A DNA stretch of 56,662 nucleotides. Source: an uncultured Pseudoxanthomonas sp. Lineage in GTDB: Bacteria; Pseudomonadota; Gammaproteobacteria; Xanthomonadales; Xanthomonadaceae. Both the position numbers and the translations under genes were made by a program. The stretch is taken from NCBI GenBank assembly GCA_937975725.1, contig CALJUL010000083.1:1-56662 (forward strand), read 5' to 3'. Position 1 is the first letter of the stretch. Each line of letters opens with the position of its first letter. Shown one piece after another: positions 33,770-42,596 of the stretch. Under the pieces are notes generated by a model. The model was given only the letters and a program-made list of their open reading frames with translations. It did not search any database and had not been told where the DNA came from.

Positions 33770-35332
33770 TCACTCCGCGTCGTCGTTCTCCGAGGGAGAC
33801 GCCAGCGACTGCAAGGTATCCGGCTGGAGCTCGGCCGGCAGGGCACGCTTGGCCTTGCTGCCCAGTTCAGCCAGGCGGCGGGCGCGGTTGAGCGCGGACT
33901 GCGGCGAATCCGCGAGCCGGTTGCGCGCGCGACCGAACGCCTGGCTGGCTTCGTCCAGCCGCTTGCCCACCGTGTCGAACTCGGTGAGGAAAGCCGACAG
34001 CGCATCCAGCACGCGCCCGCCGGCCTCGCTGATCTCCAGCGCCTGCTTCTGCACCTTGTCGCGCGTCCACAGGCGCTCGGTCACCCGCAGCAGCGCCATC
34101 AGCGTGTTGGGCGAGGCGAACACCACCCGGCGGTCGAACGCGAAGCCCTGCAATTCCGGATCGGCACCGAGCGCGGCCGACAGCGCGCCCTCGATGGGGA
34201 CGAAGGCGATGGTGATGTCCAGCACGTCCTCGCCGACCGCCTTCGGGTAGTTCTTCTCGCCCAGGTCGCGGACGTGCTGGCGCAGGGCCACGGCGTGGCG
34301 GCGCAGGGCGTCGTCGTGCTGCTCCGGCGTCGCCGCGTTCATCGCCTCCTGCCAGGCCACCAGGTTGACCTTGCTGTCCACCACGACCTTGCGCCTGTCG
34401 GGGAAATCGATCACCACGTCCGGCCGCAGCCGCGCGCCCTCGTCGTCCACCGCGTGCTGCTGGCGCCGGTAGTGCGCGCCCTCTTCCAGCCCGGAGCCGC
34501 GCAGCACGCTGTCGAGCATCAGCTCGCCCCAGTCGCCGCGCACCTTGGCGTTGCCCTTCAGCGCGCCGGTCAGCGCCGCGGCCTGCGCCGCCATGTCCTG
34601 GTTGAGGGTCTTCAGCTCGCCGACAGCGCCGAGCAGGCTGGCGCGCTCGCGCGATTCCTCGCCGTAGACGGTGTCCACGCGCTGGCGGAACTCGCCCAGC
34701 TTGTCGGAGAAAGGCTTGAGCAGGCCCTCGATGTCGGCGCGCGATTGCAGCGTCGCCTGGCGCACGTTCTTCTCGAACTGCTGGCCGCGCTCTTCGAACA
34801 CCTTGCCGGCCAGCTCGGCGAACGCGCCGGAGAGCTTCTCCTGCGCCTGCTCCAGATAGGCACGCAGTTCCTGCTGCGCCTGGCGCGAATGCTGCAGGTC
34901 GGCGCTGGCCTGCGCGTGCTCGCCGTGCAGGCGCTGGTAGGCGGCACGCTGCGCTTCGAGCTGGCCTTCCAGCGCGGCGATGCGCTGCTGCGCCTGCGCC
35001 AGGTCAGCCGCGCGCTCGGCCAGGCGCGCGTCGCGCTCGGCCGACAGAGTGGCCTCGCGCTCGATGCGCTGCCGGGCGTCGGCCAGCGCCTGCGCCTGTT
35101 CGGAAGAACGCTCGCGCTCGTTGTGCAGTTCCGCCTGCAGGGCCTCCAGCCGCCCGGACTGCTGCGCCGCCTCCACCGCCGCGGCCTGGGCGCGGCCGCG
35201 CTCGGCCTCCAGCTCGCGCAGGAAGGCTTCGCCACGCGCGCGGTCCGGGCGGCGCAGCAACAGCGCCGCCAGCAGGACGACGGCGGCAGCGGCCACGATC
35301 GGCAACAGAACAAGCAGGGTCTGGGAATCCAT
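33770..35332 (-). CDS. rmuC: DNA recombination protein RmuC
   Basis: 520-aa RmuC-family protein, linked to limiting inversions at short inverted repeats. An N-terminal membrane helix (LLVLLPIVAAAAVVLLAALLL, residues 6-26) is followed by a long coiled coil (about 35-200, rich in Glu, Arg, Gln and Ala). The RmuC nuclease-like domain has GDWGELMLDSVLRGSGL and the PDVVIDFPDRRKVVVDSKVNL core. The start at 35332 gives the membrane helix directly. A chromosome rich in inverted repeats makes RmuC an apt neighbour, though that link is only suggestive. Confidence 0.94.
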   Translation of the reverse strand: MDSQTLLVLLPIVAAAAVVLLAALLLRRPDRARGEAFLRELEAERGRAQAAAVEAAQQSGRLEALQAELHNERERSSEQAQALADARQRIEREATLSAERDARLAERAADLAQAQQRIAALEGQLEAQRAAYQRLHGEHAQASADLQHSRQAQQELRAYLEQAQEKLSGAFAELAGKVFEERGQQFEKNVRQATLQSRADIEGLLKPFSDKLGEFRQRVDTVYGEESRERASLLGAVGELKTLNQDMAAQAAALTGALKGNAKVRGDWGELMLDSVLRGSGLEEGAHYRRQQHAVDDEGARLRPDVVIDFPDRRKVVVDSKVNLVAWQEAMNAATPEQHDDALRRHAVALRQHVRDLGEKNYPKAVGEDVLDITIAFVPIEGALSAALGADPELQGFAFDRRVVFASPNTLMALLRVTERLWTRDKVQKQALEISEAGGRVLDALSAFLTEFDTVGKRLDEASQAFGRARNRLADSPQSALNRARRLAELGSKAKRALPAELQPDTLQSLASPSENDDAE

Positions 35333-35367
35333 GCCGGCAGTGTACCGGCTGCCGTCTCACCGGCTGA

Positions 35368-35562
35368 GCGCCTGCGGCCTTCGCCAACCTGCGCGGGGCC
35401 TATCCGTTCTACGAGTTCGACATGGCCGGGCGCACCGTGCGCTACAAGCGCAAGCAGGGCGACGAGTGGCGCGAATACCGCCCGACCCAGGCCGAAACCG
35501 AGCGCGCGCGCCAGCGCTACGAGGCCGCGCCGCCGCCGGTCGCGGCTCCCACGACGCCCTGA
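35368..35562 (+). pseudogene. Orphan coding remnant, 3' part of an unknown gene
   Basis: A 64-codon open frame between the TGA at 35365 and the TGA at 35560. Nearly every third codon position is G or C, and the translation (YEFDMAGRTVRYKRKQ, then GDEWREYRPTQAE) looks like real protein rather than frame noise. The only ATG, at 35422, would cut off the conserved-looking FANLRGAYPFYEF part, and no GTG or TTG lies upstream. Best explained as the tail of a gene that lost its 5' part, or a 46-residue gene from ATG 35422. Family not recognised. Confidence 0.5.
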
Positions 35563-35781
35563 CGCCGGGGCGGAGGCGCCCGCACCGTCTCCGCTGCGGT
35601 CTGCTTCCGCCACGCACCGGCACCCGCGCATGGTGCGGCGCCGATTGCCAGCCACCGGATGCCCGCTTAGGCTGCCCCGGCCCGGGGCGAGGAGTCGGCC
35701 GCGGGCGTTCCCATCACTCGCGATTCGGCGCCGGCCCATGGCCACTGGTGCGCAACCCGTCGACGCACACGAGGAGTTTCC

Positions 35782-37218
35782 ATGACCTGGCTACGCCGCA
35801 AATCGATCGACCGGATCACCGAGCACGAGGAAGGGCGGCGGCTGGTGCCCACGCTGAGCTGGCCGCACCTGGTGGCGCTGGGCATCGGCGCCATCGTCGG
35901 CACCGGCATCTACACGCTAATCGGCGTGGGCGCGGACAAGGCCGGGCCAGCGGTGCTGCTCTCCTTCGTCATCGCCGGCGTGGTCTGCGCCTGCGCGGCG
36001 CTGGCCTACGCCGAACTGTCCACGATGATGCCGGCCGCCGGCAGCGCCTACACCTACAGCTACGGTGTGCTGGGCGAGACGATCGCCTGGATCGTGGGCT
36101 GGAGCCTGATCCTGGAATACTCGCTGGTGGTCAGCACGGTGGCGGTGGGCTGGTCCGGCTACTTCGTCGGCTTCCTGGAATGGCTGCAACAGAACTTCGG
36201 CTGGAACATCACCCTGCCCGCGGCGCTGGCCGCCGGGCCGCACGCCGGCGGCGTGCTCAACGTACCGGCCATCGTCATCACCTTCGCCGTGGCCGGCCTG
36301 CTGATCACCGGCACCCGCGAGAGCGCCACCCTCAACGCCTTCCTGGTGGTGTTCAAGCTGATCGCGCTGGCGGTGTTCATCGCCGTGGCGCTGCCGGCCT
36401 TCAACCCGGACAACCTGCAACCGTTCATGCCCTACGGCTTCCCGAAGGCGCTGGGCGCCGACGGCGTGGAGCGCGGAGTGATGGCGGCGGCGGCGATCAT
36501 CTTCTTCGCCTTCTACGGCTTCGACGCCATCTCCACCGCGGCCGAGGAGACCAAGAACCCCGGCCGCGACCTGTCCATCGGCATCGTCGGCTCGATGATC
36601 GGCTGCACGCTGATCTACATCGTGGTGGCGCTGGCCGCGGTCGGCGCGATGAGCTACACCGTGTTCGGCAAGAGTGCCGAGCCGCTGGCGCTGATCATGC
36701 GCGAGCTCGGCCACGGCACCGCGGCGCTGGTGATCGGCGTGGTCGCCATCATCGCCCTGCCGACGGTGCTGCTGGCGTTCTTCTACGGGCAGAGCCGCAT
36801 CTTCTTCGTGATGTCGCGCGACGGCCTGCTGCCGCGCGGACTGTCCAAGGTCAGCCCGCGCACCGGCACGCCGGTGGCCATCACCGTGTTCACCGCCGTG
36901 CTGGTGGCGGCGCTGGCGGGCGTGGCGCGGCTGGACGAGATCGCCGCGCTGGCCAACGCCGGCACGCTGGCGGCCTTCGTGGCGGTGGGCGTGTGCCTGC
37001 TAGTGCTGCGCGCACGCGAACCGGAGCGCCCGCGCGTGTTCCGCACGCCGCTGGCCTGGGTGGTCGGCCCGGTGGCGATCCTGGGCTGCCTGTACCTGTT
37101 CTGGAGCCTGCCGCAGAAGACGCAGCTCTGGTTCCTGCTGTGGAACGCGGTCGGCATCGTGGTCTACCTGGCCTACAGCCGCCACAACAGCGTGCTGGCG
37201 AAGGGCCGGGGCGCCTGA
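35782..37218 (+). CDS. APC-superfamily amino acid permease, cationic amino acid transporter type
   Basis: 478-aa inner-membrane transporter with about 12-13 hydrophobic helices. The N-terminal LVALGIGAIVGTGIYTLIG is the APC substrate-binding helix 1 with its unwound GIGAIVGTGI, and AYAELSTMMPAAGSAYTY is the helix 2-3 signature. The layout fits the CAT (cationic amino acid transporter/YfnA-like) branch. The start at 35782 has GAGGAG 7-12 bases upstream. Substrate specificity is not readable. A REP unit follows the gene. Confidence 0.9.
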   Translation: MTWLRRKSIDRITEHEEGRRLVPTLSWPHLVALGIGAIVGTGIYTLIGVGADKAGPAVLLSFVIAGVVCACAALAYAELSTMMPAAGSAYTYSYGVLGETIAWIVGWSLILEYSLVVSTVAVGWSGYFVGFLEWLQQNFGWNITLPAALAAGPHAGGVLNVPAIVITFAVAGLLITGTRESATLNAFLVVFKLIALAVFIAVALPAFNPDNLQPFMPYGFPKALGADGVERGVMAAAAIIFFAFYGFDAISTAAEETKNPGRDLSIGIVGSMIGCTLIYIVVALAAVGAMSYTVFGKSAEPLALIMRELGHGTAALVIGVVAIIALPTVLLAFFYGQSRIFFVMSRDGLLPRGLSKVSPRTGTPVAITVFTAVLVAALAGVARLDEIAALANAGTLAAFVAVGVCLLVLRAREPERPRVFRTPLAWVVGPVAILGCLYLFWSLPQKTQLWFLLWNAVGIVVYLAYSRHNSVLAKGRGA

Positions 37219-37238
37219 TTCCACCTCACGCATCCCCT

Positions 37239-37377
37239 GTAGGAGGGGCTTCAGTCCGCGCCGCGATGGCACGTCCGTACTCCACGATGGCGAACGCGTC
37301 GCAGCGCGCCCATCGGGTGAACCGTGGGATTGGGGGCTTTCGGTTGGATTCCCGGTCGGGGCTGAAGCCCCTCCTAC
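37239..37377. repeat. REP-bounded unit with second core type
   Basis: REPs of the GGGGC variant at 37239-37261 (left copy altered, GTCCGCGCC) and 37355-37377 (perfect). The core from 37284 (ACGATGGCGAACGCGTCGC) matches the core at 18817 apart from a 3-base indel and scattered changes. Confidence 0.83.
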
Positions 37378-37506
37378 ATGCAGCCTCGCGCTTGCGATGA
37401 TGCGCGCGGAACGCGCCATACGCCGGCGTGTGCATGCGTTCCGCTTCATTCCCGGCGCTTGCGGCACTAAGATGCCGCGCAGGCAAACCACCCCCGGGTT
37501 ACGACG

Positions 37507-38724
37507 TTGATCATCCATCCCAAGGTCCGCGGCTTCATCTGCACCACCACCCATCCGCTCGGTTGCGAGCTCAACGTGCGCGACCAGATCGCCGCCACGC
37601 GCGCGCAGGGCGTGCGCAGCGACGGGCCGAAGAAGGTGCTGGTGATCGGCGCGTCCAGCGGCTACGGCCTGGCCGCGCGCATCAGCGCGGCGTTCGGCTT
37701 CGGCGCGGACACGCTGGGCGTGTTCTTCGAGAAGTCGGGTAGCGAGAAGAAGGCGGGCACCGCCGGCTGGTACAACTCGGCCGCGTTCGACAGGTTCGCC
37801 AAGGAAGCCGGCCTGTACAGCCGTTCGATCAACGGTGACGCGTTCTCCGACGAGGCGCGCGCCAAGGTGATCGAACTGATCAAGACCGAGATGGGCGGCC
37901 AGGTCGACCTGGTGGTCTATTCGCTGGCCTCGCCGGTGCGCAAGCTGCCGTCCACCGGCGAACTGAAGCGCTCGGCACTCAAGCCGATCGGCGCGCCCTA
38001 CACCTCCACCGCCATCGACACCAACAAGGACGCCATCGTCCAGGCGACCATCGAGCCGGCCACCGAGCAGGAGATCGCCGACACCGTGACGGTGATGGGC
38101 GGGCAGGACTGGGAGCTGTGGATCGACGCGCTGGACAAGGCCGGCGTACTGGCCGACGGCGCGCGCACGGTGGCCTTCAGCTACATCGGCACCGACATCA
38201 CCTGGCCGATCTACTGGCACGGCGCACTGGGCCGCGCCAAGCTGGACCTGGACCAGACCGCGCAGCGGCTGGACGCGCGCCTGCAGAAGACCGGCGGCAC
38301 CGCCAACGTGGCCGTGCTGAAGTCCGTCGTGACCCAGGCCAGTTCGGCGATCCCGGTGATGCCGCTGTACATCAGCATCGTGTTCAAGGTGATGAAGGAA
38401 CTCGGCCTGCACGAAGGCACCATCGAGCAGCTCGACCGCCTGTTCCGCGAGCGCATGTACCGCGCCGACGGCGCGCCGGCCGAGACCGACGACGAGAACC
38501 GCCTGCGCCTGGACGACTGGGAACTGCGCCCCGAGGTGCAGACGGCGGCCAAGGCGCTGTGGCCGCAGGTCACCACCGAGAACCTGTTCGCGTTGACCGA
38601 CTACGCCAACTACAAGCACGAGTTCCTCAAGCTGTTCGGCTTCGAGCGCGACGACGTGGACTACGACGCCGACGTGGACCCGGACGTGAAGTTCGACTGC
38701 ATCGAGCTGTCGCCGGAAGGCTGA
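37507..38724 (+). CDS. fabV: Trans-2-enoyl-ACP/CoA reductase FabV
   Basis: NADH-dependent enoyl-ACP reductase completing fatty-acid elongation; FabV is the triclosan-tolerant type found in Xanthomonas, Pseudomonas and Vibrio. The 405-aa protein begins MIIHPKVRGFICTTTHPLG and has the nucleotide-binding VLVIGASSGYGLAARI. The active-site Tyr and downstream Lys fall in FSYIGTDITWPIYWHGALG-RAK, the long-spaced Y-x8-K arrangement. Translation starts at TTG 37507, because the first residues are fully conserved in FabV and no ATG exists there. No strong ribosome site is seen before the TTG. A terminator follows. Confidence 0.96.
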   Translation: MIIHPKVRGFICTTTHPLGCELNVRDQIAATRAQGVRSDGPKKVLVIGASSGYGLAARISAAFGFGADTLGVFFEKSGSEKKAGTAGWYNSAAFDRFAKEAGLYSRSINGDAFSDEARAKVIELIKTEMGGQVDLVVYSLASPVRKLPSTGELKRSALKPIGAPYTSTAIDTNKDAIVQATIEPATEQEIADTVTVMGGQDWELWIDALDKAGVLADGARTVAFSYIGTDITWPIYWHGALGRAKLDLDQTAQRLDARLQKTGGTANVAVLKSVVTQASSAIPVMPLYISIVFKVMKELGLHEGTIEQLDRLFRERMYRADGAPAETDDENRLRLDDWELRPEVQTAAKALWPQVTTENLFALTDYANYKHEFLKLFGFERDDVDYDADVDPDVKFDCIELSPEG

Positions 38725-38749
38725 GCCACGCGCTTGTGCGGCATACCGG

Positions 38750-38778
38750 AAGGCGGGCCTAAGCCCGCCTTTCTTTTT
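38750..38778 (+). terminator. Intrinsic terminator of fabV
   Basis: Hairpin AGGCGGGC-CTAA-GCCCGCCT (38751-38770) followed by TTCTTTTT, 26 bases past the stop. Confidence 0.9.
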
Positions 38779-38811
38779 GGCTTATGCGGCCCGGCTCCTG
38801 ATCTTCTCCAT

Positions 38812-39046
38812 GCAGGAGCGACGCAAGTCGCGACCGCAAGGCCGGAGAAGCCTTGGACGCGGATCGACACGGATGGGCGCGGATCAATGCGCAGGCAGGT
38901 GCCTGCCTCTGCCCGTTGCCTTTCTGCCAGTCGATACACGCCGTTGCACGCGATGCTCGGGCATACGTCATTCCATCGGTGCTTTCGCGCGTTCGTGCGC
39001 TGTCGTAGCACTCGGAGTGGGTGGTCGCGACTTGCGTCGCTCCTAC
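38812..39046. repeat. REP-bounded unit with CGGAT core, GCAA-loop variant
   Basis: REPs with stem GCGAC-GCAA-GTCGC at 38812-38834 (GCAG) and 39024-39046 (GTAG). The left half of the core has CGGAT three times at about 10-base steps (38860-38890). The rest is unique sequence without a recognisable gene. Together with the fabV terminator it fills the convergent fabV/DUF1080 gap. Confidence 0.85.
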
Positions 39047-39077
39047 AGGGGAGATGAGGTGAGGGTGATCGGCGATT

Positions 39078-39782
39078 TCAGCGCAACGCCGGTGCGCAAT
39101 CCGGGCCCAGCGCGCGGATGCGGAGGTTGCGCAGGCTGACCGTGGCGCCGTGGTCCTGGAAACCGATGTGACCGCGTCGCGCCGTGGCGAAATCCGCCTG
39201 CCCGGCGAACTTGCTGGCGGCCACGCGCCGTTGCCAGTCGGCGCTGTCCAGATCGTAGGCGGCGACGCGCCGGCCGTTGAGCCAGTGCTCCACGCGCGCA
39301 CCGCAGGCCACCACACGCGCATGGTTGTAGGCATCCATGGGGCGCAGCGCCGCATCGGTCGGCGCGACCAGGTCGTAAGCCGCACCGGCGCGGTGGCTGG
39401 GGTCGAAGCGGTCTTCGGCCGTGCGGTCGTCGAGCAACTGGTATTCCACCGCGCGCGCCCACACCGGTTCAGCATCCACGGCACGGTAGAACAGGCCGCT
39501 GTTGCCGCCGGGCGCCAGCCGCCATTCCAGTTCCAGCTCGAAATCGCCGAAGCTCGCCTCGCTGACGATGTCGCCGCCGCCGGGCGCGGCCAGCACCAGC
39601 GCGCCGTCGACCACGCGCCAGCGCGGGTCCAGCGTGGCCTTGCCGACGTTGCGCCAGCCCTGCGTGGTGCGTCCGTCGAACAGTGGTTGCCAGTCGGATG
39701 CCGGCTGCGCGGACGGCGCGCCCGCGCAGCCGGCGGCCAGCGGCACGACCAGCGCCAGGGCCGCGATGCGGAGCGCGTTCAT
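39078..39782 (-). CDS. DUF1080 (3-keto-disaccharide hydrolase-like) lipoprotein
   Basis: 234-aa predicted lipoprotein: MNALRIAALALVVPLAAGC ends in lipobox AAGC. The mature part is a DUF1080 beta-sandwich (LFDGRTTQGWRNVG at the start, FELELEWRLAPGGNSGLFYR in the middle, NHARVVACGARVEHWLNG later). Proteins with this domain bind or cleave sugars, including 3-keto-glycosides. Its ATG overlaps the stop of the DUF5694 gene as ATGA, so the two are translated together. Confidence 0.85.
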   Translation of the reverse strand: MNALRIAALALVVPLAAGCAGAPSAQPASDWQPLFDGRTTQGWRNVGKATLDPRWRVVDGALVLAAPGGGDIVSEASFGDFELELEWRLAPGGNSGLFYRAVDAEPVWARAVEYQLLDDRTAEDRFDPSHRAGAAYDLVAPTDAALRPMDAYNHARVVACGARVEHWLNGRRVAAYDLDSADWQRRVAASKFAGQADFATARRGHIGFQDHGATVSLRNLRIRALGPDCAPALR

Positions 39783-40840
39783 TCCAGCACCTTCTCCGCA
39801 TCCACGATGTCCACGCCCAGCATCTGCCCGAGCAGCGCGTCCATCCACGGTTTGTGCGATGCGCCGACGATGGACAGCACGCGCGCGCCGGGCCGCTCGC
39901 GGAACGCGGCGCGCACGTTGGCGGCCATGCGCAGGTTGCGCGTTTCCCAGCCGGCCACGTAGTGCCGGCCGTACTGCTCCGGCGACGGCTCGGCCAGTGC
40001 GGCGCCGAAATCGGCGGCCAGCGCGACGCGCAGGTAATCCGGGCCGTTGAGGAAGCGGTACAGCGGCAGCAGGTCGTCGCTGGCGGTCAGCGCGGTTTCC
40101 CGTTCGCGCGCGGCGAGCGCTTCCGGCGTGGCGGTGTTCCAGGCCGCCTGGATGGCGCGGTCGTAGGCGGCCTCGTCACGCGGCTGCAGGCTGTCGCCGG
40201 TGTGGTCGTCCATCGGCACCACGCGCTCCAGGCCCAGCCGCACCGCCAGGCGCGCGCCGATCTGGAAGTTCTCGTTGGGGTTGCGTTCGCGCTTGCGCAT
40301 CGCCGCCACCAACGCGTCGTCCAGGCCGTCGCCGGTGCGGCGCTCGGCCTCCGGCAGCCGCCACCACTGCACCAGCGCCGAGGCGGTGTCGCCCGCCGCC
40401 AGGAAGACCGCGGCCAAGCGTCGGCGCTGCGCGGGCGTGGCATCGGCCAGGCCGCCGGCCAGCAACCGCTCCGCCTCGGCGATGGCGGCCGGCACGTCCA
40501 GCCCGGTCGCCGCGCGCGCGGCAGCGGTGTCCGGACAATAGTCTTCGACCACCTGCGCACCGTACACGGCGTGGTGGCGCCGCATCAGGTCGCAGGTTTC
40601 GCCGGGCAACGCCTCGATGGTGATCACGTCGGGCCGGAAGCCCGCCAGCCGGTCCAGCAACGGGGCCAGCGATGCGGCGCGGAATCCTTCGCCCAGCGAC
40701 GACAGGTGCGTGGTGCCGAGCACCAGCACCTGCGAGCGCGGCCCGGCCATGCCGTCGTCCAGCCGCGACAGGTCCACCTGCGCCGAAGCGGGCACGGCCG
40801 CGGCCACTCCCAGCACCCATCCCGCGAACCATGTGCGCAT
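39779..40840 (-). CDS. DUF5694-type exported protein, TraB/GumN-like
   Basis: 353-aa protein with a short signal peptide (WFAGWVLGVAAAVPASAQ). The mature protein opens with VLVLGTTHLSSLG, has DVITIEALPGET after it, and ends with VLSIVGASHKPWMDALLG. A His after a GT-T strand and a late His in a G-SH motif resemble the TraB/GumN (Tiki-like) hydrolase fold, and the sequence fits DUF5694. Catalytic activity is not proven. It is first gene of a two-gene unit with the DUF1080 lipoprotein. Confidence 0.75.
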   Translation of the reverse strand: MRTWFAGWVLGVAAAVPASAQVDLSRLDDGMAGPRSQVLVLGTTHLSSLGEGFRAASLAPLLDRLAGFRPDVITIEALPGETCDLMRRHHAVYGAQVVEDYCPDTAAARAATGLDVPAAIAEAERLLAGGLADATPAQRRRLAAVFLAAGDTASALVQWWRLPEAERRTGDGLDDALVAAMRKRERNPNENFQIGARLAVRLGLERVVPMDDHTGDSLQPRDEAAYDRAIQAAWNTATPEALAARERETALTASDDLLPLYRFLNGPDYLRVALAADFGAALAEPSPEQYGRHYVAGWETRNLRMAANVRAAFRERPGARVLSIVGASHKPWMDALLGQMLGVDIVDAEKVLE

Positions 40841-40946
40841 GCGCCACTCCCAAGCAAAAGATGCGAGCGATGATCCCGGAGCGCGCGCCCGCGGGAATGT
40901 GCCATCAGTCTAATGCGTCGCAGCACCCACGCCTTTCGTCGCTTCC

Positions 40947-41162
40947 GCAGAAGCGGCGTCAGCCGCGACCGCACGGCCGAAAAAGCCGTAGACACGGATC
41001 AACGCGGATGAACACGGATCGAACCATCCGCCTCGATCCGCGTCTTTCGCTCCGATCCGCGTCGGAATGCCTTGGCTTGTCCTGCCTTATCCGCGTTGAT
41101 CCATGCCGATCCGTGGCCCGAAGGCGTTTGATTCGTGCGGTCGCGGCTGAAGCCGCTCCTAC
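40947..41162. repeat. REP-bounded unit with the most regular CGGAT core
   Basis: REPs of the GCGGC variant at 40947-40969 (GCAG, slightly decayed) and 41140-41162 (GTAG). CGGAT begins at 40995, 41005 and 41015. ATCCG begins at 41026, 41036, 41055, 41089 and 41109. Steps are 10 bases or near-multiples. It takes up most of the gap upstream of the DUF5694 gene; the remaining 106 bases to that start codon hold its presumed promoter. Confidence 0.87.
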
Positions 41163-41182
41163 AGGGAGAGCGGGCGGTTGGA

Positions 41183-42352
41183 TCAGTCCACCACGCGGCA
41201 GAAGACGGCCTTGAGGTAGCGGGATTCCTGCACGTGGGCCATGAAAGGATGGTCGGGGCCGGCGCCGGCGACCTTTAGGATCTGGATGGTGCGGCCGGAG
41301 AAGTAGGCGGCGCGGCGCAGCATGTCCAGGAACTGCTCCTCGCTGACCAGTCCCGTGCACGAGAACGTGGCGAACAGGCCGCCGGGCTTCACCACGCCCA
41401 ACGCCAGCTTGTTCATGTCCAGGTATTTCTTCAGCGCGGCGATGACCTGCTCGCGGTCGCGGGTCATCTTGGCCGGGTCCAGGATCACCACGTCGTACCG
41501 TTCGCCGCGGTTGGCCGCGTCGCGCAGGTACGGGAAGATGTCGGCCTGCACGAACTTCGGCCGCACGTGGTTGAGCTTGGCGTTGCCCTTGGCGATCTGG
41601 ATCACGTCCTGGTCGATGTCCACGCCGACCACCTCGGTCGCGCCGCGCGCCGCCGCGTACACCGCGAAGCCGCCGGTGTTGCAGCACAGGTCCAGCACGG
41701 TCTTGCCTTCGACCTGCCGGCTCAGCCACTCGCGGTTCTCGCGCTGGTCGGCGAAGAAGCCGGTCTTGTGCGCGCCGGCCGGGTCGGCGCGGAACTTCAC
41801 GCCGTGTTCGGTGATGACCTCGGCTTCGGTCGTGGTGTTGCCGTGGAAGTCGAAGCTCTCCTGCTTCTGCACGTGCTCGTCGGCGAAGCTGTGGAAGCGG
41901 CAGCCGGGGAACTGCTCGCGCAGCGCTTCGTAGATCCATTCGCGGTGGCGGAACATGCCGGCGGCGAAGAATTCCACCACGATCAGGTCGCCGTAGCGGT
42001 CCACCACCAGCCCGGACAGGCCGTCGCCCTCGCTGTGCACCACGCGCCAGGCGTCGCTCACCGCATCCAGCTTCAGCACGTCGCGGCGCAGCGAGACGGC
42101 CTCTGCGATCCTGCGCGAGAACCAGCCCGCGTCCACCGGCACGTCCGGATGCGTCTCCAGGATGCGTACGGCGATGCGCGAATGGCCGTTGTAGAAGCCA
42201 CGGCCGATCCACTCGCCGTCCACGCCGACCACGTCGACGATGCTGCCGGGCTTGGGCTTGGCGGTCGGCTTCTCCACCAGTTTCTGGAAGATCCACGGGT
42301 GGCTGGAACGCCAGGCGTTCTTCAGGCGGACGACGGGGTTGGCGGTATTCAT
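41183..42352 (-). CDS. rlmI: 23S rRNA cytosine-C5 methyltransferase RlmI-type
   Basis: 389-aa class I rRNA large-subunit methyltransferase (RlmI/YccW family), which methylates a cytosine of 23S rRNA. An N-terminal PUA-like domain (GSIVDVVGVDGEWIGRG) is followed by the SAM domain with VLDLCCNTGGFAVYAA (motif I), VVGVDID, and VVILDPAKMTR (motif IV). TFSCTG supplies the late conserved Cys. The start at 42352 (MNTANPVVRLKNAW) is likely; an in-frame ATG nine bases earlier is possible. It is divergent from the TerC gene. The family could also include the RlmK-type paralogue, so the target base is inferred. Confidence 0.88.
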   Translation of the reverse strand: MNTANPVVRLKNAWRSSHPWIFQKLVEKPTAKPKPGSIVDVVGVDGEWIGRGFYNGHSRIAVRILETHPDVPVDAGWFSRRIAEAVSLRRDVLKLDAVSDAWRVVHSEGDGLSGLVVDRYGDLIVVEFFAAGMFRHREWIYEALREQFPGCRFHSFADEHVQKQESFDFHGNTTTEAEVITEHGVKFRADPAGAHKTGFFADQRENREWLSRQVEGKTVLDLCCNTGGFAVYAAARGATEVVGVDIDQDVIQIAKGNAKLNHVRPKFVQADIFPYLRDAANRGERYDVVILDPAKMTRDREQVIAALKKYLDMNKLALGVVKPGGLFATFSCTGLVSEEQFLDMLRRAAYFSGRTIQILKVAGAGPDHPFMAHVQESRYLKAVFCRVVD

Positions 42353-42410
42353 GAACGGCATTTTACCCGGGCGGTTGACCGTGCCGGGCGCCACCCGGAC
42401 AATCGCCGGC

Positions 42411-42526
42411 AGAAGGGGAGTAGCTCCCGACGTGCAGGCCGTCATTTCGAGCGTTCGCGCTCCGGTCCCACGGCAGCCCACGGGCTGTGAGCGAGACCTT
42501 CGCCGCAACGGCGAAGGCACCCCGGC
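42411..42526 (+). ncRNA. Manganese riboswitch (yybP-ykoY) upstream of TerC gene
   Basis: Conserved yybP-ykoY elements are present in order: GGGGAGTAGC at 42415-42424, the GTCA stretch near 42441, a stem around GCCCACGGGC, GTGAGCGAGACC at 42487-42498, and the hairpin CCTTCGCC-GCAAC-GGCGAAGG at 42497-42517. CACCCC follows and can close the basal helix. This RNA class senses Mn2+ and is known ahead of TerC/Alx and MntP genes. About 70 bases separate it from the start codon, leaving room for an expression platform. Confidence 0.9.
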
Positions 42527-42596
42527 TCCCGAGATCGATCGGCGCCCCAAGGTGGCGATGCCCGCGGCCGTCCTCCTCTTCGATACGGGAATCCCG

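Noticed and set aside
40991..41115. CGGAT arrays considered as a CRISPR or tandem repeat array
   Set aside because: The repeated unit is five bases with varying flanks and it inverts midway. There are no spacers of constant length and no cas genes.
42430..42526. GTCATTTCGAGC stretch first taken as a dispersed repeat
   Set aside because: The order of GGGGAGTAGC, GTGAGCGAGACC and the GGCGAAGG hairpin ahead of a TerC gene identifies it as a manganese riboswitch instead.
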